From positions 1-13,468 of the forward strand of contig JAHYYD010000035.1 in assembly GCA_019425105.1 (NCBI GenBank): a stretch of DNA of 13,468 bases, read 5' to 3'. The notes below the pieces were generated by a model. The model worked only from the letters and a program-made list of their open reading frames with translations. It ran no database searches and was not told the origin of the DNA. Origin of the DNA: Actinomycetota bacterium. Its GTDB lineage: Bacteria; Actinomycetota; Actinomycetes; Actinomycetales; Actinomycetaceae. Made by a program: the position numbers and the translations under genes. Below are positions 1 to 7,083 of the stretch, one piece after another. How positions within the stretch are numbered: position 1 is the stretch's first letter; each line of letters starts with the position of its first letter.

Positions 1-515
1 TCAACACCTCCACGCGCAAGGGCTGGTTCCACCACGACGCCGAAGACTCCCAGGTACGCAGCGTTAACGAACTGTTCTCGATCTGGAAGGGCTCGGTCGG
101 CGGCAACGCAACATTCTTGTTGAATGTTCCCCCGAACCGCCACGGCCTTCTCGCCGACGCCGACGTCGAGGTTCTCGCGTGCCTCGGTGACAAGATCGCC
201 GACTTCCGCTCGCGCCGCATCGACGCGTTCCGCGAGGACGACAACAACGACGTCACGCTGCGCTTCGACGCACCGCGTAGCGTTGGCACCATCGTCCTTG
301 AGGAGGACATCGCCCAGGGGCAGCGCATCGACGAGGCCGTCGTCACCTCGTCGATGAACGGCGAGGAAGACCGAGAGATCGCTCGCGTGCACTGCGTGGG
401 ATACCGACGCATCATCACCCTGGAGACGCCCGTGACCGCCACCCAGGTCCGGGTGACGGTCACGAAGAGCAGACAGGGCTTCTACCTGGCGGATGCCTAC
501 GGGATCGAGGCCTAA
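1..515 (+). CDS. Alpha-L-fucosidase (GH29), C-terminal part only
   Basis: This is the 3' end of a gene that starts before the window; the frame opens at base 3 and stops with TAA at 513-515, giving about 170 residues. The stretch with E-L-F-S-I-W-K-G-S-V-G-G-N-A-T-F-L-L-N-V-P and then P-N-R-H-G-L-L is typical of the end of the GH29 catalytic barrel, where family members carry a 'GNGLLLLNVPP' type motif. The remaining ~110 residues read as a beta-sandwich (discoidin-like) domain ending in a run of alternating hydrophobic strands (R-I-I-T-L-E, Q-V-R-V-T-V). The family releases terminal L-fucose from glycans, for example mucin or milk oligosaccharides, which fits a host-associated organism. The catalytic residues lie upstream and cannot be checked, nor can a signal peptide. 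The next gene converges on it with only 3 bp between the stops. Confidence 0.85.
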   Translation, partial: NTSTRKGWFHHDAEDSQVRSVNELFSIWKGSVGGNATFLLNVPPNRHGLLADADVEVLACLGDKIADFRSRRIDAFREDDNNDVTLRFDAPRSVGTIVLEEDIAQGQRIDEAVVTSSMNGEEDREIARVHCVGYRRIITLETPVTATQVRVTVTKSRQGFYLADAYGIEA

Positions 516-518
516 GCC

Positions 519-1262
519 TCAACGCGGCGTATTCGCGGCGGTCCGCACGACAATCTGCGAGGTGTCTTCGGTCAGGTAGAGTTCGTCAGCGGGCGTCAGG
601 CGGATACGCTCGAGTTCCATCGGGCTCAGGTCAGCGGCGACGCCAATGCCGTAGCCGTCTCGCACCTCGATAACTGCGAGGGCACCGTTGCGGCGGCGCG
701 CGTCCTCGTACTCCTCGATGAGGTCCGCGGGCAGGCGGCCGGCGAGCTCGCGTCGGGCGGCGATGACGCGGCGCAGTTCATCGTCTGCATCGGCGACATC
801 GGCCTCGAACTGAGCCTTCAGCGCCTCAATGTCGGCGGCAATGGCCTGAGCCTCGGCCTTCATCTTGTCCTGCGCGGCCCGAGCGGCCTCGACACGTTCC
901 TCGGCCTCCACCTGATCGTCCTCGAGTTTGGCGAGGCGACGATCCATTTGAGCGATCTCATGCTCCATCAGCGAGATATCGCGCAGGGGCACCTGGTTGT
1001 TGTCGATACGTGCCTGCTGGCGCTTGCGGCGCTCGGAGACCTTCGCGATCTCCTCTTCGATGCGCGTCACTTCGCGGGTGGTGTCCGCGATGACCGCGTT
1101 CTGGCTGATAGCGGCGCGCTGCAGGTCGGCGACGCGACCGGCGAACTCGCGAACCGTCGCGTGCGCGGGGTGAGAATCGCGCTTGTGGCGCAGCGCCGAC
1201 TCCTTCTGGTCGAGCTTCTGGAGCTCGAGGAGCTCGAGCTGGTCGGTGTGCGATGCTTTCAC
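519..1262 (-). CDS. Coiled-coil protein of the 'C4-type zinc ribbon' family, lacking the zinc cysteines
   Basis: The 247-residue protein starts at GTG 1262, which overlaps the TGA of the upstream Nif3-like gene (GTGA), with a GGGAGA ribosome site 6 nt before it (1274-1269). A longer frame runs upstream but only inside the neighbour. Residues ~10-175 form a long heptad-rich coiled coil. The C-terminal part (residues ~190-241: R-R-N-G-A-L-A-V, then L-S-P-M-E-L-E-R-I-R, P-A-D-E-L, Q-I-V-V-R-T) matches the family (PF02591-like) that normally ends in a four-cysteine zinc ribbon. Where CxxC pairs are expected, this protein has D-G-Y-G-I-G and T-E-D-T-S; no cysteine occurs anywhere in it. The family's function is poorly known; it is often found beside Nif3-like genes, as here. 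The two genes are probably one operon with coupled translation. Confidence 0.8.
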   Translation of the reverse strand: MKASHTDQLELLELQKLDQKESALRHKRDSHPAHATVREFAGRVADLQRAAISQNAVIADTTREVTRIEEEIAKVSERRKRQQARIDNNQVPLRDISLMEHEIAQMDRRLAKLEDDQVEAEERVEAARAAQDKMKAEAQAIAADIEALKAQFEADVADADDELRRVIAARRELAGRLPADLIEEYEDARRRNGALAVIEVRDGYGIGVAADLSPMELERIRLTPADELYLTEDTSQIVVRTAANTPR

Positions 1263-2173
1263 GCTAGTTCTCCCTGGGTGACTCGGTGACTGGTCCATGG
1301 CTCGGTGACAATCGTAGAGACTTCCACGTGAAGTTCCACATCGGCGGCGCTGGCGGCATCGCGAAGCTTGCGTGCGAGGACGGGCAGCCACGGGGACTCC
1401 GTCGCCCAGTGCGATCCGCACAGCAACGCGGGGGCACCACCCTCCAAGTGCTCTGATGCCGGGTGGTGACGAAGATCCGCCGTGAGGTAGACGTCTACTC
1501 CAGCAGCCCGGGCACTCTCAAGCGCACTATCGCCTGCCCCGCCCAGCACGGCCACGCGACGCACCGGAGCCGCCTCGTCTCCACCGACGAACAGGCCGGA
1601 GGGACCTGCCGGCAGCACGGATGCGACATGGTCGGCGAAAGCGCCGAGCGTCGTCTCCGCAACAGTGCCAACGCATCCCAGGCCGATCTCATGTCCCTCG
1701 GCGTCAGTTCCACACGGCTCCAGCGGCACGGTATCGCGCAGACCGATGAGATCAGCGAGCGCCGTCGCGACACCGTCACAGGCGACGTCAGCGTTCGTAT
1801 GCGCATTAAAGAGAGCAATCCCGGAGCGGATCAGCGTCGTCACGACACCGCCCTTCGGGTCGGTCACGGGCAGGAAGGACGCGCCGCGCAGGAGCAACGG
1901 GTGGTGGGTGATCACCATGTCGTAGGAGTTCCCATCGCCGCTGGGACCAGCCACGGCCTGGTCGGCGATGGCAGCGGTGGGATCGAGGGCCAAAAGGATG
2001 GAGCGCACGGGCGAGTCCGGGTCTCCGACAATGAGCCCGACGCGATCCCACGACTGGGCCGTCGCCGCGGGATACCAGGACTCCATGAGGGCCATCACGT
2101 CGCGGACGGCCCACGTCGTAGCGGCTGCACCGACCGGGATACCAGGGGCGCTGAAATGAGACGAAGACTGCAT
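1259..2173 (-). CDS. Nif3-like dinuclear metal centre protein (YbgI/YqfO family)
   Basis: With the start chosen here (ATG 2173) the protein has 304 residues. Family landmarks are visible in order: S-W-D-R-V-G-L-I-V-G-D (41-51), the metal ligands in T-H-H-P-L-L (His90, His91), N-A-H-T-N-A-D (His125, Asp129), T-A-D-L-R-H-H (231-237) and S-H-W-A-T-E-S-P (His255, Glu259). These are the residues that hold the two metal ions in this hexameric toroid family. The molecular function is unsettled; the label 'GTP cyclohydrolase 1 type 2 homolog' is often attached to it. ATG 2173 is preferred over ATG 2197 because a TATGCT -10 box lies exactly 6 nt before it, as expected for a leaderless message, and neither start has a good ribosome site. 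The gene overlaps the downstream coiled-coil gene by 4 bp. Confidence 0.85.
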   Translation of the reverse strand: MQSSSHFSAPGIPVGAAATTWAVRDVMALMESWYPAATAQSWDRVGLIVGDPDSPVRSILLALDPTAAIADQAVAGPSGDGNSYDMVITHHPLLLRGASFLPVTDPKGGVVTTLIRSGIALFNAHTNADVACDGVATALADLIGLRDTVPLEPCGTDAEGHEIGLGCVGTVAETTLGAFADHVASVLPAGPSGLFVGGDEAAPVRRVAVLGGAGDSALESARAAGVDVYLTADLRHHPASEHLEGGAPALLCGSHWATESPWLPVLARKLRDAASAADVELHVEVSTIVTEPWTSHRVTQGELA

Positions 2174-2233
2174 ACGCCAAGCATACCGAACCCCCATCTA
2201 GCAAGGGACCCTGCCCGCGACTATGATCACAAC
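2174..2233. promoter_or_regulatory. Divergent promoter region between the Nif3-like gene and lipB, both apparently leaderless
   Basis: Sixty bases separate the two start codons. On the minus strand TATGCT (2185-2180) is followed by 6 nt and then ATG 2173. On the plus strand TATGAT (2222-2227) is followed by 6 nt and then GTG 2234. In both cases the expected transcription start falls on the first base of the start codon. Neither gene has a Shine-Dalgarno match at the usual distance. No convincing -35 element is visible on either side (TAGCAA at 2199-2204 is a weak candidate for lipB). Confidence 0.6.
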
Positions 2234-2911
2234 GTGCAGATTTTGAGTCTACTCGACCAGGGGCTGGTCGATTACATGCAGGTTGATGCGCTTCAGCGCT
2301 CCCTGCACGAGGAGGTCCTCGCTGGCGGCGAGGACACGCTCATCGTTTCTCAATTCACCCCGACGTGGACGGCCGGTCGCCACACGAAGCCGCAGGATAT
2401 TCCTTCCACGACGATCCCCGTCATCCGGACGGACCGCGCGGGTTCGGCCACGTGGCACGGTCCCGGACAGGTCGTCGTCTACCCCGTCGTTCGGCTGCGC
2501 GAGCCCGTCGATCTCGTCCAGTGGATCCGGGCGGTTGAGGCCTCGGTCATCGACACCGTGCGCGAGGTCTGGGACCTGCCGGTGCACCGCGTCGAGGGAC
2601 GCGCGGGCGTCTGGCTCACCGAGGAGGGACGCCGCGACCGCAAAATCTGCGCGATTGGTCTGAAGGTCGCGCGCGGAGCGACCCTGCACGGCATCGCCCT
2701 CAACGTCGACATCGACCCTGCACATGCTTTCGAAGGCATCATCCCGTGCGGCCTCACCGTCGCTGACGTGACCTCCCTGTCGTGGGAGGGCGTCCACACG
2801 ACGGTGGCCGACGCCGCCGCCGAACTTCTCCCGCGCATGGTGGAGCACATTTCCCCCTGCCTGGCGACCACTCCCACTTCTGTTTCCTACACGACGAGGT
2901 CAACGCTATGA
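2234..2911 (+). CDS. lipB: Octanoyl-[ACP]:protein N-octanoyltransferase LipB
   Basis: The 225-residue protein transfers octanoate from acyl carrier protein to lipoyl domains, the first step of lipoate assembly in the cytoplasm. Recognised motifs are D-Y (13-14) near the N-terminus, [12 protein letters not shown] (68-79), the catalytic lysine in K-I-C-A-I-G-L-K-V (Lys137), L-H-G-I-A-L-N-V (151-158) and the catalytic cysteine in P-C-G-L (Cys172). The length is usual for LipB. GTG 2234 is chosen because the conserved N-terminal strand ([13 protein letters not shown]) begins there and a -10 box sits 6 nt ahead; the open frame continues upstream to 1463 but runs antisense through the Nif3-like gene. 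The ATGA overlap with lipA at 2908-2911 indicates translational coupling. Confidence 0.95.
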   Translation: MQILSLLDQGLVDYMQVDALQRSLHEEVLAGGEDTLIVSQFTPTWTAGRHTKPQDIPSTTIPVIRTDRAGSATWHGPGQVVVYPVVRLREPVDLVQWIRAVEASVIDTVREVWDLPVHRVEGRAGVWLTEEGRRDRKICAIGLKVARGATLHGIALNVDIDPAHAFEGIIPCGLTVADVTSLSWEGVHTTVADAAAELLPRMVEHISPCLATTPTSVSYTTRSTL

Positions 2912-3975
2912 GTACCCTGCCCGATCCCGAAGGACGCAAGCTCCTGCGCATCGAGGTGCGTAACTCGCAAACTCCTATCGAGAAGAAGCCCGAGTGGATT
3001 CGCACGACCGCCAAGGCCGGCGAAAACTACCAGGACATGCGCTCGCTCTCGCACGCCAAGGGCCTGCACACGGTGTGCGCCGAGGCCGGCTGCCCCAACA
3101 TCTACGAGTGCTGGCAGGATCGCGAGGCGACGTTCCTGCTCGGTGGCGCCCTGTGCACGCGTCGCTGCGACTTCTGCGACATCGCGACGGGCCGCCCCAC
3201 CGAGTACGACAAGGATGAGCCGCGCCGTATTGCTGAGTCCGTGCGCGACCTCGACCTGCGCTACGTGACGATCACGGGCGTCACCCGCGACGATCTGCCC
3301 GACGGTGCCGCGTGGCTGTACGCGCAGACGTGCCGCCTGATCCACGAGCTCAACCCGGGGACGGGCGTGGAGCTCCTCGTGGATGACTTCCGCGGCCAGG
3401 CCGAGTCGATCGATATGGTGATCGAGGCCGGCCCGCAGGTCTTCGCGCACAACCTGGAGACGGTGCCGCGTATCTTCAAGAAGATTCGCCCGGCCTTCAA
3501 CTATGATCGTTCGCTCGCGATGATCAGGCGTGCCCACGACGGCGGCATGGTCACGAAGTCGAACCTGATCCTCGGTATGGGCGAGACGCGCGAGGAAGTC
3601 AGCGCTGCCATGCGCGACCTGCACGAGTCGGGATGTGACCTGCTGACGCTCACGCAGTACCTGCGTCCCTCTCCCCTGCACCACCCGATTGACCGCTGGG
3701 TCCACCCCGAGGAGTTCGTCGAGATGGCCGCAGAGGCCGAGGAGATGGGCTTCGCTGGCGTCATGGCCGGTCCCCTCGTGCGTTCCTCCTACCGTGCGGG
3801 TCTGCTGTGGGCCAAGGGTATGCGTGCCCGCGGCTTCGAGATCCCCGAGCAGCTGCGTCACATCGCCAACTCCGGTTCGACGCTGCAGGAGGCCGGTTCG
3901 GTCCTGGCGCGCCTCAAGGAGCGCTCGGAGCGTCACGCGGCGATGGCCGCCGCGAAGGCCGCCTCGGCCTCGTGA
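2908..3975 (+). CDS. lipA: Lipoyl synthase LipA (radical SAM)
   Basis: This 355-residue enzyme inserts two sulfurs into the octanoyl group placed by LipB, forming the lipoyl cofactor of the pyruvate and 2-oxoglutarate dehydrogenases and the glycine cleavage system. Both iron-sulfur sites are intact: the auxiliary cluster cysteines Cys57, Cys62 and Cys68 ([12 protein letters not shown]) and the radical SAM motif Cys83, Cys87 and Cys90 (C-T-R-R-C-D-F-C). The conserved C-terminal R-S-S-Y-R-A-G supplies the serine that binds the auxiliary cluster. ATG 2908 overlaps the lipB stop, with GAGG at 2896-2899 acting as ribosome site inside lipB. The end overlaps the next gene (GTGA, 3972-3975). The C-terminal tail beyond ~residue 335 is alanine-rich and probably disordered. 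Confidence 0.97.
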   Translation: MSTLPDPEGRKLLRIEVRNSQTPIEKKPEWIRTTAKAGENYQDMRSLSHAKGLHTVCAEAGCPNIYECWQDREATFLLGGALCTRRCDFCDIATGRPTEYDKDEPRRIAESVRDLDLRYVTITGVTRDDLPDGAAWLYAQTCRLIHELNPGTGVELLVDDFRGQAESIDMVIEAGPQVFAHNLETVPRIFKKIRPAFNYDRSLAMIRRAHDGGMVTKSNLILGMGETREEVSAAMRDLHESGCDLLTLTQYLRPSPLHHPIDRWVHPEEFVEMAAEAEEMGFAGVMAGPLVRSSYRAGLLWAKGMRARGFEIPEQLRHIANSGSTLQEAGSVLARLKERSERHAAMAAAKAASAS

Positions 3976-5456
3976 TCCCGGATTATTCTCCCGCGCGGGC
4001 ACTCCTGGCCTCCGCGCGTCGGCACCCCGACCGCCGCTCCTTGGTCGACGCCGTGACGGGCGAGGAGTGGAGCGTGCGCGAGGCAGCAGCAACAGTTGCT
4101 CGCCTCGCCGCAGCCTTTGAAGAGGTTGGCGTCGATGAGGGCACGCGCATCGCGGTCATCGGCGCGAACTCGCCGTGGCACTACATCGTCCACGTGGCGG
4201 CCTCGTGGCTGGGTGCGGTGACGGTTCCCCTGTCGCCGCGCATGCCCTCCTCGGCGCCCGCTTCGATGTGCGCGCAGGTGGGCGTCTCGTGGGTGTTCCT
4301 TGACGAGGTCTCCCGCGCACACGCTTCCGCCCTGTCCGACGCGGGCGCGCAGGTCGCGTCGTTTGCGGATCTGTCGGCGTGGGTGGATCGCGCTACCCCC
4401 ATCGGGCACGCTCCCGCGCGCTGCGGAACCGAGCTCGCCGCCATCTTGTTTACCTCGGGGTCCACGGGCACTCCACGCCCTGTGGAACTCACCCACGAGG
4501 TCATGTGGTGGGGGTCGACGAACTTCCGCGAGGGTTTCGACTATGCGCCGACGTCATCGGTGGTCGGCGTGTGCGCGCCCGCCAGCCACATCGGCGGCTT
4601 CAACGGGACCTCGATGGACGTGTGGACGCACGGCGGCACGCTGGTCACACTCGGCTTCCCAGGTTCTTTCGACGCTCGCGGCGTCATTGACGCGATCGAG
4701 CGCTACGGGATCACCATGATGTTCGCCGTGCCCGCGATTGTCCGCGCCATTCTCGACGAGCACGAGCGCGGCGGCGGCGACCTGTCGTCGTGGGTACGTC
4801 CCCTCATCGGCGGCGACGCGATGACGGCGGACCTCGCGGAGGCGATGCGTACAGCCGGCCTATCCCCCATCCACGTGTGGGGCATGACCGAGACCTCCGG
4901 TGCGGGAACTGTTGCCACCCCAGATTCTGGCGCGCCCGCCGGATCGCTCGGTGTTCCCTTCCCCTACGTCGACCTGCGCGTCATGGCCACCGACGAGCGC
5001 GAAGCCGGGGTCGGCGAGCTGGGTGAAATCTGGGTGCGAGGCCCCGGCGTCGTAAGCGGCGAGGAGTGGCTGCGCACCGGCGACCTGGCAACGAAAGACG
5101 AGGACGGCTGGCTGCACATGGTGGGACGCGCCCACCGCATGATCAACACGGCCGGAGAGCTCGTCGCTCCCCCGAGCGTCGAACGGGCTCTACGCTCGCT
5201 GGACGTCGTGTCGGATGCGCTTGTCGTGGGACTGCCGGATGAGCGCTGGGGACAGATCGTCGCGGCGCTTGTCGTCCCCTCTCCCAAGGGCCGCGCCCAG
5301 GCCTCGTCGATGAGCATCGAAGCACTCTCCGAGGCTCTCAGCGATACCCTCGCACCCTGGGAGAAGGTTCGTCGCGTGCTGGTCGTGGACTCGCTGCCGA
5401 CGACGACCACGGGCAAGCCGGATCCGGTCGCGGCGGCCGGCCTGTTCGACTCGTAA
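3972..5456 (+). CDS. AMP-dependent acyl-CoA synthetase/ligase, substrate unknown
   Basis: The 494-residue protein belongs to the adenylate-forming (ANL) family. Visible core motifs are A3 [12 protein letters not shown] (159-170), A5 W-G-M-T-E-T-S-G (303-310), A7 L-R-T-G-D-L (367-372), A8 [12 protein letters not shown] (385-396) and the A10 lysine in P-T-T-T-T-G-K-P-D (Lys482). Two motifs depart from the usual form: A3 has Arg169 where a lysine is common, and A8 lacks the usual 'GG-N-I' core. The start is GTG 3972, overlapping the lipA stop by 4 bp; the nearest purine-rich stretch (GAAGG, 3954-3958) is far away, so translation probably depends on coupling to lipA. Options include an O-succinylbenzoate-CoA ligase-like enzyme, a fatty acyl-CoA ligase, or a lipoate/octanoate-activating enzyme. 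The substrate cannot be decided from sequence alone. Confidence 0.85.
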   Translation: MIPDYSPARALLASARRHPDRRSLVDAVTGEEWSVREAAATVARLAAAFEEVGVDEGTRIAVIGANSPWHYIVHVAASWLGAVTVPLSPRMPSSAPASMCAQVGVSWVFLDEVSRAHASALSDAGAQVASFADLSAWVDRATPIGHAPARCGTELAAILFTSGSTGTPRPVELTHEVMWWGSTNFREGFDYAPTSSVVGVCAPASHIGGFNGTSMDVWTHGGTLVTLGFPGSFDARGVIDAIERYGITMMFAVPAIVRAILDEHERGGGDLSSWVRPLIGGDAMTADLAEAMRTAGLSPIHVWGMTETSGAGTVATPDSGAPAGSLGVPFPYVDLRVMATDEREAGVGELGEIWVRGPGVVSGEEWLRTGDLATKDEDGWLHMVGRAHRMINTAGELVAPPSVERALRSLDVVSDALVVGLPDERWGQIVAALVVPSPKGRAQASSMSIEALSEALSDTLAPWEKVRRVLVVDSLPTTTTGKPDPVAAAGLFDS

Positions 5457-5466
5457 GAACAGCGGC

Positions 5467-5485
5467 TTAGGTGCGCCTAACTTCA
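5467..5485 (+). promoter_or_regulatory. DtxR/IdeR-like iron box (distal site)
   Basis: TTAGGTGCGCCTAACTTCA matches 15 of 19 positions of the DtxR/IdeR operator consensus TWAGGTTAGSCTAACCTWA, with the two half-sites TTAGG and CCTAA intact. It lies 59 bp upstream of the NADH dehydrogenase start. A TTCACA at 5482-5487 inside its right edge could serve as a -35 element. Confidence 0.7.
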
Positions 5486-5504
5486 CAATACATGTGCACC
5501 ATAT

Positions 5505-5528
5505 TTAGGTAAGATTAGCCTTGCTTAA
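5505..5528 (+). promoter_or_regulatory. Overlapping DtxR/IdeR-like iron boxes (proximal site)
   Basis: Two overlapping 19-mers resemble the DtxR operator: TTAGGTAAGATTAGCCTTG at 5505-5523 (14 of 19) and TAAGATTAGCCTTGCTTAA at 5510-5528 (15 of 19), offset by 5 bp. Overlapping sites are a known arrangement for DtxR-family regulators, which can bind as two dimers on opposite helix faces. The site ends 15 bp before the ATG and covers the only -10-like sequences (TAGGTA, TAAGAT), so iron-loaded repressor would block transcription. Confidence 0.7.
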
Positions 5529-5530
5529 TC

Positions 5531-5537
5531 GAAGGAG
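5531..5537 (+). promoter_or_regulatory. Ribosome binding site of the NADH dehydrogenase gene
   Basis: GAAGGAG lies 6 nt before ATG 5544 and is the strongest Shine-Dalgarno sequence in the window. It fixes the start codon and contrasts with the leaderless starts elsewhere in the window. Confidence 0.85.
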
Positions 5538-5543
5538 AGTCTT

Positions 5544-6911
5544 ATGCCCCGCCATCGCATCGTCATCATCGGCTCCGGTTTCGCTGGCCTGACGGCTGCT
5601 CGTCGACTGAAGAAGGCCGACGCCGACATCACCATCCTGGCGCGCACGTCGCACCACCTGTTCCAGCCCCTGCTCTACCAGGTGGCCACGGGCATCCTCT
5701 CCGAGGGCGACATCGCCCCCACGACGCGCGAGATCCTGCGGAAGCAGAAGAACGTGACCGTCCTGCAGGCGCTCGTCGAGGAGATCGACGTCGAGGCTCG
5801 CGTCGTGAAGTGGCGCAACCACAACAAGTATGAGCGCACCGAGTACGACACGCTGATCGTGGCGGCGGGCGCGGGCCAGTCTTACTTCGGCAACGATCAC
5901 TTCGCGGTGTTCGCGCCGGGTATGAAGACGATCGATGACGCGCTCGAGCTGCGCGCCCGCATTTTCGGCGCGTTTGAGTTGGCCGAGATTGAGACCGACC
6001 CTGCTCTGGTGGGCAAGCTCCTCACCTTCGTTGTTGTGGGCGCGGGTCCGACGGGCGTGGAGATGGCGGGACAGATCCGCGAGCTCGCCTCTCACACGCT
6101 GAAGGGCGAGTTCCGCAACATCGATCCGACGAAGGCGCGCGTCATCCTGGTGGACGGCGCCGAGCACCCCCTCCCCCCGTTCGGCGAGCAGCTCGGCCAT
6201 AAGACCGAGGAGGCGCTGGCCAAGCTGGGCGTCGAGATGAAGATGAACGCGTTCGTCACCGACGTGGACGCCGAGGGCGTGACCCTGAAGTACAAGTCCG
6301 GCGAGGAGGAGCGGATCGAGTCCGTGTGCAAGGTGTGGGCCGCGGGCGTGTCCGCGAGTCCGCTGGGCCGGGCCCTGGGCGAGGCGACGGGCGCCGAGGT
6401 GGACCGCGCGGGGCGCGTCACCGTCAACAAGGATCTGACTCTGCCGGGGCACCCCGAGATTTTCGTGCTGGGCGACATGATGGCGTTCCCGGGCGTGCCC
6501 GGCGTCGCGCAGGGTGCCATCCAGTCCGCGCGCTTCGCCGCCGATACCATCGCCGCGCGCCTGGCGGGCCGCAAGCCGAAGGCGACGGAGTTCTCCTACT
6601 TTGATAAGGGGTCGATGGCGACGATCGCGCGTTTCAAGGCGGTCGTGAAGATGGGTAACACGAAGATGACGGGTTTCACCGCGTGGGTGGCCTGGTGTTT
6701 CCTGCACCTGCTGTACATCGTGGGCTTCAAGTCGCAGGTGGGCACGCTGGTGAATTGGTTCTTCAGTTTCCTGTCGGGTGCGCGTTCGCAGCGCACGACG
6801 ACGAACCAGCAGATGGTGGGCCGCCTGGCCATGGAGCAGCTGGGGGCGGGCGCGTCCGGCAAGCTCGTCGCCGGCGAGGACGTCGTCGAGGAGCGCATTC
6901 ACGAGGCCTGA
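5544..6911 (+). CDS. ndh: Type II NADH dehydrogenase (NDH-2)
   Basis: The 455-residue flavoprotein oxidises NADH and reduces quinone (probably menaquinone) at the cytoplasmic face of the membrane without pumping protons and without iron-sulfur clusters. The FAD-binding G-S-G-F-A-G is at 10-15, the NADH-binding G-A-G-P-T-G at 166-171, the second FAD contact G-D-M-M-A-F at 310-315, and the quinone-site motif AQxAxQ at 322-327 (A-Q-G-A-I-Q). The hydrophobic C-terminal stretch around residues 378-415 (V-A-W-C-F-L-H-L-L-Y-I-V-G-F and W-F-F-S-F-L) fits the membrane anchor of the family. It is a single-gene unit with its own ribosome site, preceded by iron boxes and followed by a strong hairpin. Expression when iron is scarce would give a respiratory entry point that needs no iron. 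Confidence 0.95.
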   Translation: MPRHRIVIIGSGFAGLTAARRLKKADADITILARTSHHLFQPLLYQVATGILSEGDIAPTTREILRKQKNVTVLQALVEEIDVEARVVKWRNHNKYERTEYDTLIVAAGAGQSYFGNDHFAVFAPGMKTIDDALELRARIFGAFELAEIETDPALVGKLLTFVVVGAGPTGVEMAGQIRELASHTLKGEFRNIDPTKARVILVDGAEHPLPPFGEQLGHKTEEALAKLGVEMKMNAFVTDVDAEGVTLKYKSGEEERIESVCKVWAAGVSASPLGRALGEATGAEVDRAGRVTVNKDLTLPGHPEIFVLGDMMAFPGVPGVAQGAIQSARFAADTIAARLAGRKPKATEFSYFDKGSMATIARFKAVVKMGNTKMTGFTAWVAWCFLHLLYIVGFKSQVGTLVNWFFSFLSGARSQRTTTNQQMVGRLAMEQLGAGASGKLVAGEDVVEERIHEA

Positions 6912-6990
6912 GCACCCAACGCTCTGACGGTCACTTCAGGAGCGCGTTCGGGCACAGCAAGCGCGCGCTGACAAACAGGCAGACAGGCAC

Positions 6991-7028
6991 GGTGTGGGGC
7001 CGGAAGCAAGAGCTTCCGGCCCCACACC
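6991..7028 (+). terminator. Strong hairpin terminator after ndh
   Basis: A perfect 17-bp stem (GGTGTGGGGCCGGAAGC at 6991-7007 with its complement at 7012-7028) closes a 4-nt AAGA loop. No T-run follows, which is common for actinobacterial terminators. It ends 55 bp before the STAND gene. The 12-bp core GGGGCCGGAAGC is shared with the hairpin on the other side of that gene. Confidence 0.8.
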
Positions 7029-7047
7029 TCGCGCGTTCTAACGTGCG

Positions 7048-7083
7048 GTCACAGGCACAAGCTTCGATGTGTAGACTGTGTCC
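7048..7083 (+). promoter_or_regulatory. Candidate leaderless promoter of the STAND NTPase gene
   Basis: A -10 box TAGACT (7072-7077) lies exactly 6 nt before ATG 7084. An upstream GTCACA (7048-7053) matches 4 of 6 positions of the -35 consensus, with an 18-bp spacer. No Shine-Dalgarno sequence is present. This supports ATG 7084 over the in-frame GTG 7078, which would fall before the expected transcription start. Confidence 0.55.

Noticed and set aside
1463..2233. Open N-terminal extension of the lipB frame
   Set aside because: It lies antisense inside the Nif3-like gene, is not LipB-like, and a promoter plus the conserved LipB N-terminus begin at 2222-2234.
2887..4092. Open frame of about 400 codons opposite lipA on the minus strand
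   Set aside because: Shadow of lipA with R/G/L-rich content and no motif.
5505..6902. Open frame of about 465 codons opposite ndh on the minus strand
   Set aside because: Same GC-bias artefact; the sense strand encodes a well-conserved NADH dehydrogenase.
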